The notes under the pieces are model-generated. The model made no database searches. It saw only the letters and a list, made by a program, of their open reading frames with translations, and had not been told where the DNA came from. 64,000 bases of DNA. Origin: Cyclobacteriaceae bacterium (GTDB lineage Bacteria > Bacteroidota > Bacteroidia > Cytophagales > Cyclobacteriaceae). The stretch's first letter is position 1. Each line of letters begins with the position of its first letter. Position numbers and translations under genes: made by a program. Shown piece after piece: positions 49,756 to 58,869 of this stretch. The DNA is taken from positions 744,001-808,000 of the forward strand of contig JAHBUD010000001.1 of NCBI GenBank assembly GCA_019638255.1, in the 5' to 3' direction.

Positions 49756-51614
49756 ATGAAGGAAGGAAAGAAATATTGCAGGTTGTTATTGTACTTACCG
49801 GAATAGTCTTTCTGGTTAAGCTCTTCTTTATTCAGTTGCTGGATGATCGCTATGCGCAATTGGCGGATAGCAATTCGATCATGAAAAATATTGAATATCC
49901 TTTCCGGGGATTGATTCATGATCGAAACGGAAATTTGCTGGTCTATAATTCACCCGAGTTTGATTTGTTGATTGTGAAGCGTGAAGTCACTCACCTTGAC
50001 TCAGCGCGATTCTGCGAAGTGTTCGATATGACGCAGCACGAGCTGAATATAAAGTTTAAGGAGTTACGTGCCCGCAAGGAATACTCACCCTACAAGCCAA
50101 CAGTTTTTATCAAGCAATTATCAAACTATGATTTTGCCAAGATTCAGGAGCACCTCGATGAGTTCAAAGGCTTTTATATCCAACCCCGTACATCGCGCGC
50201 CTATGCTACAGGTACCTTGGCTAATGCGGTTGGCTATGTGAGTGAGATCAGTAAACCTCAACTGGACCGGGATTCCTCAAAGCTTTACCGCCAGGGAGAT
50301 TACGTTGGGCAGAGCGGAATCGAATCGTACTACGAAACATTTTTGCGTGGTCAACGGGGCGTTCAGTACAAGTTGCGCAATGTCAAAGGCATAGAAAAGG
50401 GTTCTTTTAAAGATGGTGCCTTTGATACCTTATCCGTGCCTGGCCAAAACTTAATCACCACCATCGACCTGAAACTGCAGGAGTATGGCGAATATTTACT
50501 GCACGGAAAAGTTGGGAGCATCGTAGCGCTTGAGCCCTCATCTGGTGAAGTGCTCGCGATGGTTTCGGGGCCATCGTATGATCCGTCAATGCTCACCGGC
50601 CGAAAGTTCAGCACGAATTTTATGTTGGTAAGCAGTGATACCACCAAGCCATTATTCAACAGGCCATTGATGGCGATGTATCCACCGGGTTCAATTTTCA
50701 AGATCGTTCAATCGTTGATCGGACTTCAGGAAGGTGTGCTAACGTATGAGACTCGCTTCCCATGCGATCGCTCTCTGGTTAACTGTCACGGTCATCCTAA
50801 CCCAACAAATCTTCATGGCGCTATTCAATATTCGTGCAACCCATATTTTCATCAGGCCTTTCGCAGAATCATCAATCAAAACAAATCGCCAAACACATTC
50901 ACTGACTCGCGTATCGGATTGGATAATTGGCGCGAGTACGTAGGTCGTTTCGGACTTGGTGCCCCGTTAGGCGTTGATTTGCCCAGCGAAAAAGGAGGAC
51001 AAATGCCTACCAGTAACTTATACAACCGGATTTATGGCGATGGTCGCTGGAAGTTCTCTACGATTTACTCGCTTAGTATCGGTCAGGGAGAAATGTTGGT
51101 AACTCCGCTACAGATGGCAAACATAGCAGCCATTATGGCTAACAAAGGATACTTCTATACACCTCATTTGGTAAAGGAGGTCAAGGGTGGCAGCATTGAT
51201 CCCCGATTCAAGGTGCGGCACGAAACGGGAATTGATTCAGCATATTTTTCTTTTGTGCAGGATGCTATGAGCGATGCGATTTACGGTACGGCTCAACGGG
51301 CCATCATACCCGGTATTGAGTTATGTGGAAAAACAGGTACCGCTCAGAATCCTCATGGCTACGATCACTCTGTATTCATGGCCTTTGCGCCAAAGGATAA
51401 TCCAAAAATTGCCATCGCGGTGTATGTTGAGAATGCCGGATGGGGCGGTCGGTCGGCAGCATCCATCGCCAGTTTAATGATAGAAAAATATTTAACAGGG
51501 GAAGTAAAGCGTAAAACATTGGAGGCTTATGTGTTAAAGGGTGAATTTCTTGATCCCGTAGTTCGCGCAACCCCGGCTGCCCAACCTGTTTCAACGGATT
51601 CGGATACAGAATGA
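49752..51614 (+). CDS. mrdA: Penicillin-binding protein 2 (elongation transpeptidase)
   Basis: A 620-residue class B PBP. An N-terminal membrane span (about 8-28) is followed by a dimerisation domain and the transpeptidase. Active-site motifs are SIFK with Ser314, SCN starting at Ser361, and KTG starting at Lys527. It cross-links lateral peptidoglycan and pairs with RodA, encoded immediately downstream with a 4-bp overlap. Confidence 0.96.
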   Translation: MNEGRKEILQVVIVLTGIVFLVKLFFIQLLDDRYAQLADSNSIMKNIEYPFRGLIHDRNGNLLVYNSPEFDLLIVKREVTHLDSARFCEVFDMTQHELNIKFKELRARKEYSPYKPTVFIKQLSNYDFAKIQEHLDEFKGFYIQPRTSRAYATGTLANAVGYVSEISKPQLDRDSSKLYRQGDYVGQSGIESYYETFLRGQRGVQYKLRNVKGIEKGSFKDGAFDTLSVPGQNLITTIDLKLQEYGEYLLHGKVGSIVALEPSSGEVLAMVSGPSYDPSMLTGRKFSTNFMLVSSDTTKPLFNRPLMAMYPPGSIFKIVQSLIGLQEGVLTYETRFPCDRSLVNCHGHPNPTNLHGAIQYSCNPYFHQAFRRIINQNKSPNTFTDSRIGLDNWREYVGRFGLGAPLGVDLPSEKGGQMPTSNLYNRIYGDGRWKFSTIYSLSIGQGEMLVTPLQMANIAAIMANKGYFYTPHLVKEVKGGSIDPRFKVRHETGIDSAYFSFVQDAMSDAIYGTAQRAIIPGIELCGKTGTAQNPHGYDHSVFMAFAPKDNPKIAIAVYVENAGWGGRSAASIASLMIEKYLTGEVKRKTLEAYVLKGEFLDPVVRATPAAQPVSTDSDTE

Positions 51615-52885
51615 GAAGGGAAGAGGCGATATCGAACAAGATGGATTGGGTAACGGTGTTGATTTATATGGTTATGGTGTTGCTGGGCTGGTTTAACATT
51701 TTTGCAGCCGTTTATGATGAAACAGCGCATCAGAGCATCTTTGATTTTTCGCTAAACTCAGGCCGGCAGTTAATGTTCATTGCGGCTTCAGTCATAATTA
51801 TTATCGCCATTTTGATTGTTGACATGCGCTTCTATGAAGCTGCTGCATACCTCATTTTTGGTGCTATACTTTTTTTGCTGTTGCTGGTACCGGTTATCGG
51901 TAAGGAAGTGGGCGGGAATAAAGCCTGGTTGGGCATTGGTTCGTTTGGTGTTCAACCTTCTGAGTTTGCAAAGTTTGCCACGGCATTGGCGGTTGCCAAG
52001 TTTATTGGCACCGTAGGTTTTAAAATGGACAAACTGCGCAACCAGATTATTTTGTTCATCATGATTGGTGTACCGATGGCGTTGATACTCCTTCAAAAGG
52101 ATACCGGTACAGCGTTGGTGTTTACCGTGTTTGTGATCGTATTTTTCAGGGAGGGGATGTCGCCTTTTTTGATTTTGGTAGGGTTAGCAGCTGCAATAAT
52201 TTTTATCCTTACCCTGCTTATTGAAAATGAGTTCTATTTGTATGGGGGCGTTGCGGTTATTCTAGTAGTAGCCATTTTGTTAGGACGTAAAACCTTTAAA
52301 AGGATTGCCTTGCTTTCCATAGGAGCCTTGCTTATTGTGGGCGTTATAGAAAGTGTAGACTACATCATTACCGATGTATTGAAGCCACACCAACAAAACC
52401 GGGTGAAAGCGCTGATTAATCCCGAGGCCGATCCGTTGGGATTTGGTTGGAATGTAACGCAATCAAAAATAGCCATTGGCAGTGGTGGCCTTTCGGGCAA
52501 GGGTTTTTTAAAAGGCACACAAACAAAGTTTGATTTTGTGCCCGAGCAAAGCACCGATTTTATTTTCTGCACCATTGGTGAGGAGCATGGGTGGTTGGGT
52601 AGCCTGATTGTAGTCGTCTTGTTTGTAGCGTTGCTGCTTCGCATCATTTTCCTGGCGGAGCGACAAAAGAGCAGGTTTGCCCGCGTGTATGGTTACAGTG
52701 TAGCCAGCATTTTCTTCTTTCACTTTGCCGTGAACATCGGCATGACCATTGGTTTGTTTCCTGTAATTGGTATTCCGTTGCCCTTCTTTAGCTACGGAGG
52801 GTCAGCCTTGTGGAGTTTTACAATCCTGTTATTTATTTTATTGAAGCTTGATGCGCATCGAAGCCAGATGCTGCAGCGACTTTAG
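51611..52885 (+). CDS. rodA: Rod shape-determining glycosyltransferase (SEDS)
   Basis: A 424-residue SEDS protein with about ten membrane spans. The family motifs are GGNKAWLGIGSFGVQPSEFAKF and the last stretch GMTIGLFPVIGIPLPFFSYGGSALWSF. It polymerises lipid II for the lateral wall with PBP2. The first ATG (51611) overlaps mrdA; an alternative ATG is at 51641. It ends the operon. The gene that follows is on the other strand. Confidence 0.96.
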   Translation: MRREEAISNKMDWVTVLIYMVMVLLGWFNIFAAVYDETAHQSIFDFSLNSGRQLMFIAASVIIIIAILIVDMRFYEAAAYLIFGAILFLLLLVPVIGKEVGGNKAWLGIGSFGVQPSEFAKFATALAVAKFIGTVGFKMDKLRNQIILFIMIGVPMALILLQKDTGTALVFTVFVIVFFREGMSPFLILVGLAAAIIFILTLLIENEFYLYGGVAVILVVAILLGRKTFKRIALLSIGALLIVGVIESVDYIITDVLKPHQQNRVKALINPEADPLGFGWNVTQSKIAIGSGGLSGKGFLKGTQTKFDFVPEQSTDFIFCTIGEEHGWLGSLIVVVLFVALLLRIIFLAERQKSRFARVYGYSVASIFFFHFAVNIGMTIGLFPVIGIPLPFFSYGGSALWSFTILLFILLKLDAHRSQMLQRL

Positions 52886-52905
52886 TATTGCATTGGGAAA
52901 CACCC

Positions 52906-53874
52906 TTAGCTAAAGCGCTTCTCTACCATCTCCATAAACTCATAAAACTCTTCGCTTTCGCGATCCCATTCATCATAGAGCTTTTCCATGTACTTTAGTG
53001 CTGCGGGCATATCCTGCAAGCGATCGAGGTCGTCAATTGCTTTGCTGAATAATTCAAAATCACCATGGAACAGAACTTTGGTGAACATAAATTTCTGGTT
53101 GATGGTAAGCCTGTCTTTTATCCGGTCAATTTTCCTGAAGTTGTCGGCTAACGTTGACTTGGGTTCCTGTGCCAGTGAATCGTGTAGTGTGCTCTTCTCC
53201 TGTTTTGCCGGGGCTGGCTTGGCGGAAGGTAATGGCTCAGCCTTTTTTACATAAAGTTTTTCTGGATCAAGGTGTTCGACAGCGCTAAACCGGGAGATGA
53301 ATGAGTCTACATCTTCCGGAGCAAAATTAACCTCCTCTAAAATATGATCGAGCATGGCAAACGCTTCGTTGCCGGAAAGTTCACTTATCTTTTTTTCTTC
53401 AAAGTGTTGAAGGAGTTTCTCCAGGGGAGCTTTGTTGATGCGCAGGTATTTTAGTTCATCGCGGAAATCCGTTACACGGATATGATTGTTGGCCCCTGAC
53501 ACCATCGTGGAAAAGAAATCGTATGGGTTAAAGATCAGCAGCAGCGTTTGGTAAGTAGCGTTTTTGAGCAAGGGTGCGAAATGATCCTTTTCAATGGAAA
53601 TGTTTTTGGACAACACATTCATGAAGGTTTCAAGCGCCTCTTTAACATCAGCCCGCTCATAATCAAAATACGGGCTCTTCAGTTTTTCTATTTCTTCTTT
53701 CCAGGTTTTGAATAACTCATTAATGATGAAGAGATTAATTTGCTGAATATCGGAGAAGACAAGTATTTCCTGCCCGGTAATCCGTTTTTTATTTGCGAAG
53801 AACTTCGTCAGCATTTTATCAGCATATGCCGTGCTGTATAGTTCTATTGCCTCCAGACTGATCTTTTCATCCAT
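52906..53874 (-). CDS. Conserved unknown protein of 322 residues
   Basis: A soluble, acidic, mostly helical protein. A linker at about 215-245 (PLPSAKPAPAKQEKSTLHD) separates an N-terminal helical region from a short C-terminal helical domain that holds LTINQKFMFTKVLFHGDFELFSKAIDDLD. No catalytic or membrane motif. It lies convergent to rodA with 20 bp between. Function not recognised; the closeness to the elongation operon is a weak clue. Confidence 0.6.
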   Translation of the reverse strand: MDEKISLEAIELYSTAYADKMLTKFFANKKRITGQEILVFSDIQQINLFIINELFKTWKEEIEKLKSPYFDYERADVKEALETFMNVLSKNISIEKDHFAPLLKNATYQTLLLIFNPYDFFSTMVSGANNHIRVTDFRDELKYLRINKAPLEKLLQHFEEKKISELSGNEAFAMLDHILEEVNFAPEDVDSFISRFSAVEHLDPEKLYVKKAEPLPSAKPAPAKQEKSTLHDSLAQEPKSTLADNFRKIDRIKDRLTINQKFMFTKVLFHGDFELFSKAIDDLDRLQDMPAALKYMEKLYDEWDRESEEFYEFMEMVEKRFS

Positions 53875-53948
53875 AGTGGTTGGTAATCAATTAATCGTGT
53901 ATACTTAGCGGTAAAAATAAGGGTTACAACCTATCCCTAGAACGCAAG

Positions 53949-54269
53949 ATGGCAAGAATTGTGATACAGAATCTCGGAAAATCATTTGAATCAGCGGATT
54001 TTTCAAAACCCTTGCTCACATTAATCCATGACCAAGGCATCGATTGGATGCATGCCTGTGGGGGCAAAGGGCGATGCACTACCTGTAAGGCTGTGATTCT
54101 TGAAGGTGCGGGTAACCTGACCGACTACACCTTAGCTGAGGAACGTTATACAAAGCAAGGGTTGCTTCGGCCAGGCGACCGGTTGGCCTGTCAGGTAAAA
54201 GTTCAGGGAGATATTGTAATTGAAGTACCTGAGTCCGGAAAGTTCCCGCACATGATGTACCGCTCCTGA
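53949..54269 (+). CDS. [2Fe-2S] ferredoxin, plant type
   Basis: A 106-residue ferredoxin with four cluster ligands C37, C43, C46 and C81 (CGGKGRC, TTC, LAC), the C-x5-C-x2-C-x(34)-C arrangement of plant/chloroplast-type and ring-hydroxylase ferredoxins. It would transfer electrons in the cytoplasm. The partner enzyme is not adjacent. Confidence 0.9.
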   Translation: MARIVIQNLGKSFESADFSKPLLTLIHDQGIDWMHACGGKGRCTTCKAVILEGAGNLTDYTLAEERYTKQGLLRPGDRLACQVKVQGDIVIEVPESGKFPHMMYRS

Positions 54270-54307
54270 AGCACAGGATTACGTGTGGACTATCCGCTGT
54301 GGACTGT

Positions 54308-54315
54308 TAACTTGC
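54308..54315 (+). promoter_or_regulatory. Possible -7 box abutting the thymidine kinase start
   Basis: TAACTTGC (one mismatch to TAnnTTTG) lies four bases before the ATG at 54320. No -33 TTG seen. The upstream words GTGGACTATCC and GTGGACTGTT are repetitive and similar to those at 17111-17146. Confidence 0.25.
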
Positions 54316-54319
54316 AACC

Positions 54320-54925
54320 ATGTTTATTGAACCTCATTTAGGCAGAAAGGAGCCTTCCGGTCGCACGGGATGGATCGAGGTAATTTGTGGGTGCATGTTT
54401 TCAGGAAAAACGGAGGAACTTATCCGCAGACTTAACCGTGCATTAATCGCCAAACAAAAAGTTGAGATCTTCAAGCCCGCTACCGACAAGCGTTATCACG
54501 AACAGAATATTGTATCGCATAATGAAAATGCAATTCGATCAACACCGGTAAATTTTGCCAGCGATATTTTGCTGTTAGCAGGTGATTGTGACGTTGTGGG
54601 CATTGATGAAGCCCAGTTTTTTGATGAGGCTATCGTTGAAGTTTGCAATACATTAGCCAATGGCGGCAAGCGCGTTATCGTGGCAGGTTTGGATATGGAT
54701 TTTGAAGGCAAGCCTTTTGGTTCGATGCCTTTCTTATTGGCCGTTGCTGAATTTGTAACAAAAGTCCACGCCATCTGCGCACAAACCGGTGAGCTTGCTT
54801 CGTTTTCTTACCGGTTAACCCAAAATAATGAACAAGTAATGCTAGGCGAAAAGGCAGAATATGAAGCGCGCAGCCGCAGAAGTTTTGTTAACGGCATGAA
54901 AAAGCGTAATGAAATTGATGAGTAA
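54320..54925 (+). CDS. tdk: Thymidine kinase
   Basis: A 201-residue type II thymidine kinase with the P-loop GCMFSGKTEEL and the Walker B-like VVGIDEAQFFDEA. It phosphorylates thymidine with ATP in nucleotide salvage. In the E. coli type, four cysteines near the C terminus bind zinc; here only one of those positions is cysteine (HAICAQTG) and the last pair is replaced (ARSRRSF), so the zinc site seems to be lost, as it may be in other Bacteroidota enzymes. It overlaps porZ by 17 bp. Confidence 0.93.
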   Translation: MFIEPHLGRKEPSGRTGWIEVICGCMFSGKTEELIRRLNRALIAKQKVEIFKPATDKRYHEQNIVSHNENAIRSTPVNFASDILLLAGDCDVVGIDEAQFFDEAIVEVCNTLANGGKRVIVAGLDMDFEGKPFGSMPFLLAVAEFVTKVHAICAQTGELASFSYRLTQNNEQVMLGEKAEYEARSRRSFVNGMKKRNEIDE

Positions 54926-57122
54926 ATGCATCTGTTTACTGTTGATGTCAATTGTCAATTGTCAATTGTTGATTGTCAATTGTTATGCACAAGAAATACC
55001 CTTGGGCACATGGCGAATGCACAACTCCTACAACTCAATTCACACCATAGCCTTTGGTTCGGGTACGGTATATGGAGCATCAGCCAACGGACTTGTTATT
55101 GTAAATTCAGATAATAGCCTTACTACCCTTACCAAACTTGATGGCTTGAGCGGTGTTGATATTACATCCATTGCGGTTGATGCCACCCGGAATCAATTGC
55201 TCATTGCCTATGCCGATGGCATGTTGGATATCGTGCATTCTAATGAGATTATTTCTTTCAGCGGACTCAAGGAATCACCAACCATCAGCGGATCAAGGAG
55301 AATAAATCATATTAACCTTTTAGGTGAACTAGCCTATCTATCAGCCGACTATGGGGTGGTGGTTTTCGATCTGAACCAATTGCAGGTTAAAGAGACCTGG
55401 CGCGACCTTGGCCCAGCAGGACAAGTACTCGCCATTCGACAATCGAATTTTTTGGGTGATAGTATTTTTTTAGCTACCCAACAAGGTGTTTTGGCAGGGT
55501 TGTTAACCGATAACCTGTTGGATTTTGCCAACTGGACCCGCTACAATCAAGGTGCTTTCAACGCAACCGTTGAATCAGTATCCTCATTCAACGGAACCAT
55601 CTTCGCTGCGATTGATGGAGCCGGCTTATATCGAAAAATAAATGGATCATGGACGTTGGAACATTTTCCCGGAGCAGATTTTAATACACTTACTGCCGAC
55701 AGTCATTTGTTTATCATCGAAGGTTCTAACCTTTGGATGATGAATGCTTCCGGAACGCTGGTTCAGCTTCAGGATGAAAAGATTACTCAGCCGCTGTATG
55801 CGGTACATGATGCAGCGGGCAAATACTGGATTGGTGATGCAAACAACGGATTACTTTCGGATAGGTCCGGAAGCTTTCAATCGTATCTTCCCAACGGCCC
55901 AACCTTTTCTGGCGGTTTCCGCTTTGCATTGAATAACACGAATCAATTATTTGCTGTGTCTGGAGGGTATACCGGTACTACGCCTGCAGGAAAAAATGAG
56001 AAAGTAAATTCATTTAACAACGGACAGTGGAAGACTGAGGGATCATACTTAACAAGCGATGTAACCGATATTGATTTTTCTTCCACCACCACATTTGTTG
56101 CATCGTTTGGTGCTGGTTTACAGGCCATAAGCAATGGTACAAGTGTAACCTATACCAACAGCAACAGTCCGCTATCCACCAACCGCATTACAGCCCTTGC
56201 TTATTCGAATGATGGTTTGTGGGTTACCAACTACGGTACATCCTTATCATTACATCTTTTGAAATCAAACAACACCTGGGAATCATTTTCTTTTCCGATT
56301 GCTGCAGCCTCATTTCCAACCGAGCTAGTGGTTGACGGGCTTGGACAAGTGTGGATGGTGTTGAATCCATCGCAGGGAGGAGGCATTGTAGTGTTTAACC
56401 GTACCACCAATCAACATGTTTATTTGAACGAACAGCCCGGCTCCGGTTCGCTGCCCAGTCGTTCAGTTTTTTCAATTGCTTCCGATCGCAACGGCCAGGT
56501 TTGGGTTGGCACCAATGCCGGTGTTGCTTACTTTCCCAATCCTTCCCAGATGTTGAGCGGAAATGTAAACTCAGTGAAGCCTATTTTTAACGGCAGGTTT
56601 TTGCTGCGCGATGAAACATCAACCGCGATTGCTGTGGATGGCGGCAACCGAAAATGGATTGGTACCCAGCGTGGCGTGTGGTTATTTAATGCGTTTGGCG
56701 AGGAACATCTTCAGCAGTTTAATGTGCCGAACAGTCCGTTGCTTTCCGATCAGTTCATCGACATTGCGGTTCATCCAATAACCGGTGAAGTTTTTTTTCT
56801 GACAGACCACAACGTGGTTTCATACCGATCGGATGCAACCATGAGCCAGCCGGTATTTGATAAGGTTAAGATTTTTCCTAACCCAGTAACGGCTGATTTT
56901 ACAGGCAGGGTTAGCATATCCGGATTATCAACTGACGCCACCGTTAAAATCACGGATGTGTCTGGCAAGATGGTCTGGCAAACTTTTGCCAATGGTGGAA
57001 CTGCCACCTGGGATGTGCGCGATTATACGGGCAGACGCGCAGCCACGGGTATGTATTTGGTCATCGCCATTGCGCAGGATGGGCAGGACAGTATTGTTGG
57101 AAAGATTGCAGTCGTGAACTGA
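54909..57122 (+). CDS. porZ: PorZ-like type IX secretion protein, beta-propeller plus CTD
   Basis: A 737-residue exported protein. The signal (about residues 1-28) is built largely from the repeat TCAATTG. The body is two seven-bladed beta-propellers: GLSGVDITSIAVDATRNQLLIAYADGMLDI is typical of the PorZ N-terminal domain. At the C terminus IFPNPVTADFTGRVSISGL opens a T9SS sorting-like domain. In Porphyromonas, PorZ helps deliver anionic LPS to the attachment complex. A generic propeller/T9SS cargo identity remains possible, as other T9SS genes are absent. It starts inside tdk and precedes recO by 7 bp. Confidence 0.75.
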   Translation: MKLMSKCICLLLMSIVNCQLLIVNCYAQEIPLGTWRMHNSYNSIHTIAFGSGTVYGASANGLVIVNSDNSLTTLTKLDGLSGVDITSIAVDATRNQLLIAYADGMLDIVHSNEIISFSGLKESPTISGSRRINHINLLGELAYLSADYGVVVFDLNQLQVKETWRDLGPAGQVLAIRQSNFLGDSIFLATQQGVLAGLLTDNLLDFANWTRYNQGAFNATVESVSSFNGTIFAAIDGAGLYRKINGSWTLEHFPGADFNTLTADSHLFIIEGSNLWMMNASGTLVQLQDEKITQPLYAVHDAAGKYWIGDANNGLLSDRSGSFQSYLPNGPTFSGGFRFALNNTNQLFAVSGGYTGTTPAGKNEKVNSFNNGQWKTEGSYLTSDVTDIDFSSTTTFVASFGAGLQAISNGTSVTYTNSNSPLSTNRITALAYSNDGLWVTNYGTSLSLHLLKSNNTWESFSFPIAAASFPTELVVDGLGQVWMVLNPSQGGGIVVFNRTTNQHVYLNEQPGSGSLPSRSVFSIASDRNGQVWVGTNAGVAYFPNPSQMLSGNVNSVKPIFNGRFLLRDETSTAIAVDGGNRKWIGTQRGVWLFNAFGEEHLQQFNVPNSPLLSDQFIDIAVHPITGEVFFLTDHNVVSYRSDATMSQPVFDKVKIFPNPVTADFTGRVSISGLSTDATVKITDVSGKMVWQTFANGGTATWDVRDYTGRRAATGMYLVIAIAQDGQDSIVGKIAVVN
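54946..54985 (+). repeat. TCAATTG-type tandem repeat inside the porZ signal-peptide codons
   Basis: TCAATTG/TGTCAAT occurs four times, three in tandem plus one after TTGAT, within the signal-peptide part of the PorZ gene. In frame it encodes SIVNCQLLIVNC. Such repeats are usually intergenic in this group, so here the repeat has been absorbed into the coding frame. Confidence 0.75.
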
Positions 57123-57129
57123 TAGAACC

Positions 57130-57798
57130 ATGCTTCACAAAACCCCCGGCATTGTTTTTCGCTTTACCAAATTTGGGGATACATCCATAATTGTAAATGT
57201 TTTCACAGAAGCCTTCGGGTTGCAGAGTTACATCGTTAACAGCGTGCGCAGCGCATCGGCCAAGGGAAAAATAGCGCTCTATCAGCCGCTCACGTTATTG
57301 GATATGGTGGTGTATTACAAAGAGAATGCACAGGTGAAGCGGATGAAGGAAGTGAAGTGCCTGCATCAGTATCACAGCTTATATGCTGATGTGAAGAAAT
57401 CGGCTATTGCCATGTTTATTGCTGAATTGTTGAACAAGACGGTAAAGGATGAGAGCCATGCCCATGAATTGTATGCTTTTATTGCTGATTCACTCATCAC
57501 ATTGGATGATGCCGGGAAGGACTTTGAAAATTTTCACCTGGTGTTTATGGTGAAACTGAGTCGGTTGCTGGGCTTTGGTGCGCACCACTTAGCAGAGGTT
57601 ACAGGCCATAGAATGATGGATAGTTCACTGGAAGCATTGCTGGAGAGGTTGTTACAGGCGGAATACACGGCAAGCCTTTCCATGACGGTTTCACAACGTA
57701 GGGACTTATTGGATGCGCTTTTGATTTTTTATAAAGATCACCTGGATACGCTGGGTGAGTTTAAGTCAGTGCCGGTTTTGAAGGAAATATTCACGTAA
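57130..57798 (+). CDS. recO: DNA repair protein
   Basis: A 222-residue RecO with an N-terminal OB fold (TPGIVFRFTKFGDTSIIVNVFTEAFGLQSYIVNSVR) and an all-helical C-terminal domain. The zinc cysteines of some RecOs are not visible, as usual for this group. It loads RecA in the RecF pathway. It lies 7 bp after porZ. Confidence 0.93.
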   Translation: MLHKTPGIVFRFTKFGDTSIIVNVFTEAFGLQSYIVNSVRSASAKGKIALYQPLTLLDMVVYYKENAQVKRMKEVKCLHQYHSLYADVKKSAIAMFIAELLNKTVKDESHAHELYAFIADSLITLDDAGKDFENFHLVFMVKLSRLLGFGAHHLAEVTGHRMMDSSLEALLERLLQAEYTASLSMTVSQRRDLLDALLIFYKDHLDTLGEFKSVPVLKEIFT

Positions 57799-57826
57799 TT
57801 TGTCAGGCCGGAAACAATAACTAATT

Positions 57827-58183
57827 ATGAAAGCATTGGTTTGTGAAGACGATAAGGTTGTGTTGAAAGTAATTGAAGTGGCTATGGCGGAGGAAGGCAT
57901 AGAAGCCACGTTGGTTAACAACGGACAAAAAGCATTGGATTTACTGGCGCAGCACGAGTACGATTTAATCATAACCGACATCCACATGCCGTATGCCAAT
58001 GGTGATGCTGTGCTTAATTTTGTTCATAACGAGCAGGGAAAGAAAACTCCGGTAATCATGATTTCATCCGACAGTGAAGAAGAGGTGGTTTCGATGGCGC
58101 TGAAATCGGGTGTAAGGTCGTTTGTTTCAAAACCTGTGGATGTGGAGCGGTTGCGAAAAGTTATCCGCGAAGTGAAGGGTTAA
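57827..58183 (+). CDS. Stand-alone receiver-domain response regulator
   Basis: A 118-residue single receiver domain (CheY-like). Phosphoacceptor Asp51 (IITDIHMP), an acidic pair CEDD at the N terminus and Lys in SKPVD complete the site. There is no output domain. It converges on the OmpR-like regulator and overlaps its stop by four bases. The partner kinase is unknown; the HK encoded nearby is the nearest candidate. Confidence 0.88.
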   Translation: MKALVCEDDKVVLKVIEVAMAEEGIEATLVNNGQKALDLLAQHEYDLIITDIHMPYANGDAVLNFVHNEQGKKTPVIMISSDSEEEVVSMALKSGVRSFVSKPVDVERLRKVIREVKG

Positions 58184-58869
58184 CCTTCAGCAATTTCCAG
58201 TTTAAATCCAACTCCGTGATAATTCACAATTTGAACTGTGGGGTCATCTTTTAAATACTTGCGCAGCTTGGAGATGAATACGTCCATGCTTCTGCCCAAA
58301 AAATAATCATCATCCCCCCACACTGATTTAAGAATTTCATCGCGCTTGAGTACGCGATCGCGATGAACGAATAGTAACCGAAGTACCGATGCTTCACGCG
58401 ATGTGAGTGTCCGTTCACTGTGATGGTTCTTCAATTTAAAGTTTGTGTAATCGAATTGGTATGCGCCAAGCATGATTGTTTTTTCAATCGCTGCCGCAGA
58501 TTTTGCACGTTTCAAAAACACTTCAATACGACAAAATAATTCTTCCAGGCTAAAGGGTTTGGTGATGTAGTCATCTGCCCCTGTGCTAAAGCCCTCCAGT
58601 TTATCTTCTGTCATCGACTTGGCCGTAAGAAATAAAATGGGCACCTCGCGGTCGTGCTCACGAATGGATCGTGCCAGGCTAAAACCGTCTTTCTTTGGCA
58701 TCATCACATCCAGAATGCAAAGTTGAAATTTCTGTTCTTGAAATAGTTTTAATCCCTCTTCACCATCACGCCCCAGGGTAACAGCATAGCCCTGCGCGTT
58801 CAGGTTATCCTGTATTACAAATCCCAGGTTCGGGTCATCTTCAACAACAAGAATGGCGGGCTTACTCAT
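58180..58869 (-). CDS. OmpR-family response regulator (RprY-like)
   Basis: A 229-residue response regulator with a receiver domain (phosphoacceptor Asp54 in CILDVMMPKKDG) and a C-terminal OmpR winged helix (about 130-225, LTSREASVLRLLFVHRDRVLKRDEILKSVWGDDDYFLGRSMDVFISKLRKYL). It overlaps the kinase gene by ATGA and is the cognate partner. The pair resembles RprXY of Bacteroides; the regulon is unknown. Confidence 0.93.
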   Translation of the reverse strand: MSKPAILVVEDDPNLGFVIQDNLNAQGYAVTLGRDGEEGLKLFQEQKFQLCILDVMMPKKDGFSLARSIREHDREVPILFLTAKSMTEDKLEGFSTGADDYITKPFSLEELFCRIEVFLKRAKSAAAIEKTIMLGAYQFDYTNFKLKNHHSERTLTSREASVLRLLFVHRDRVLKRDEILKSVWGDDDYFLGRSMDVFISKLRKYLKDDPTVQIVNYHGVGFKLEIAEG

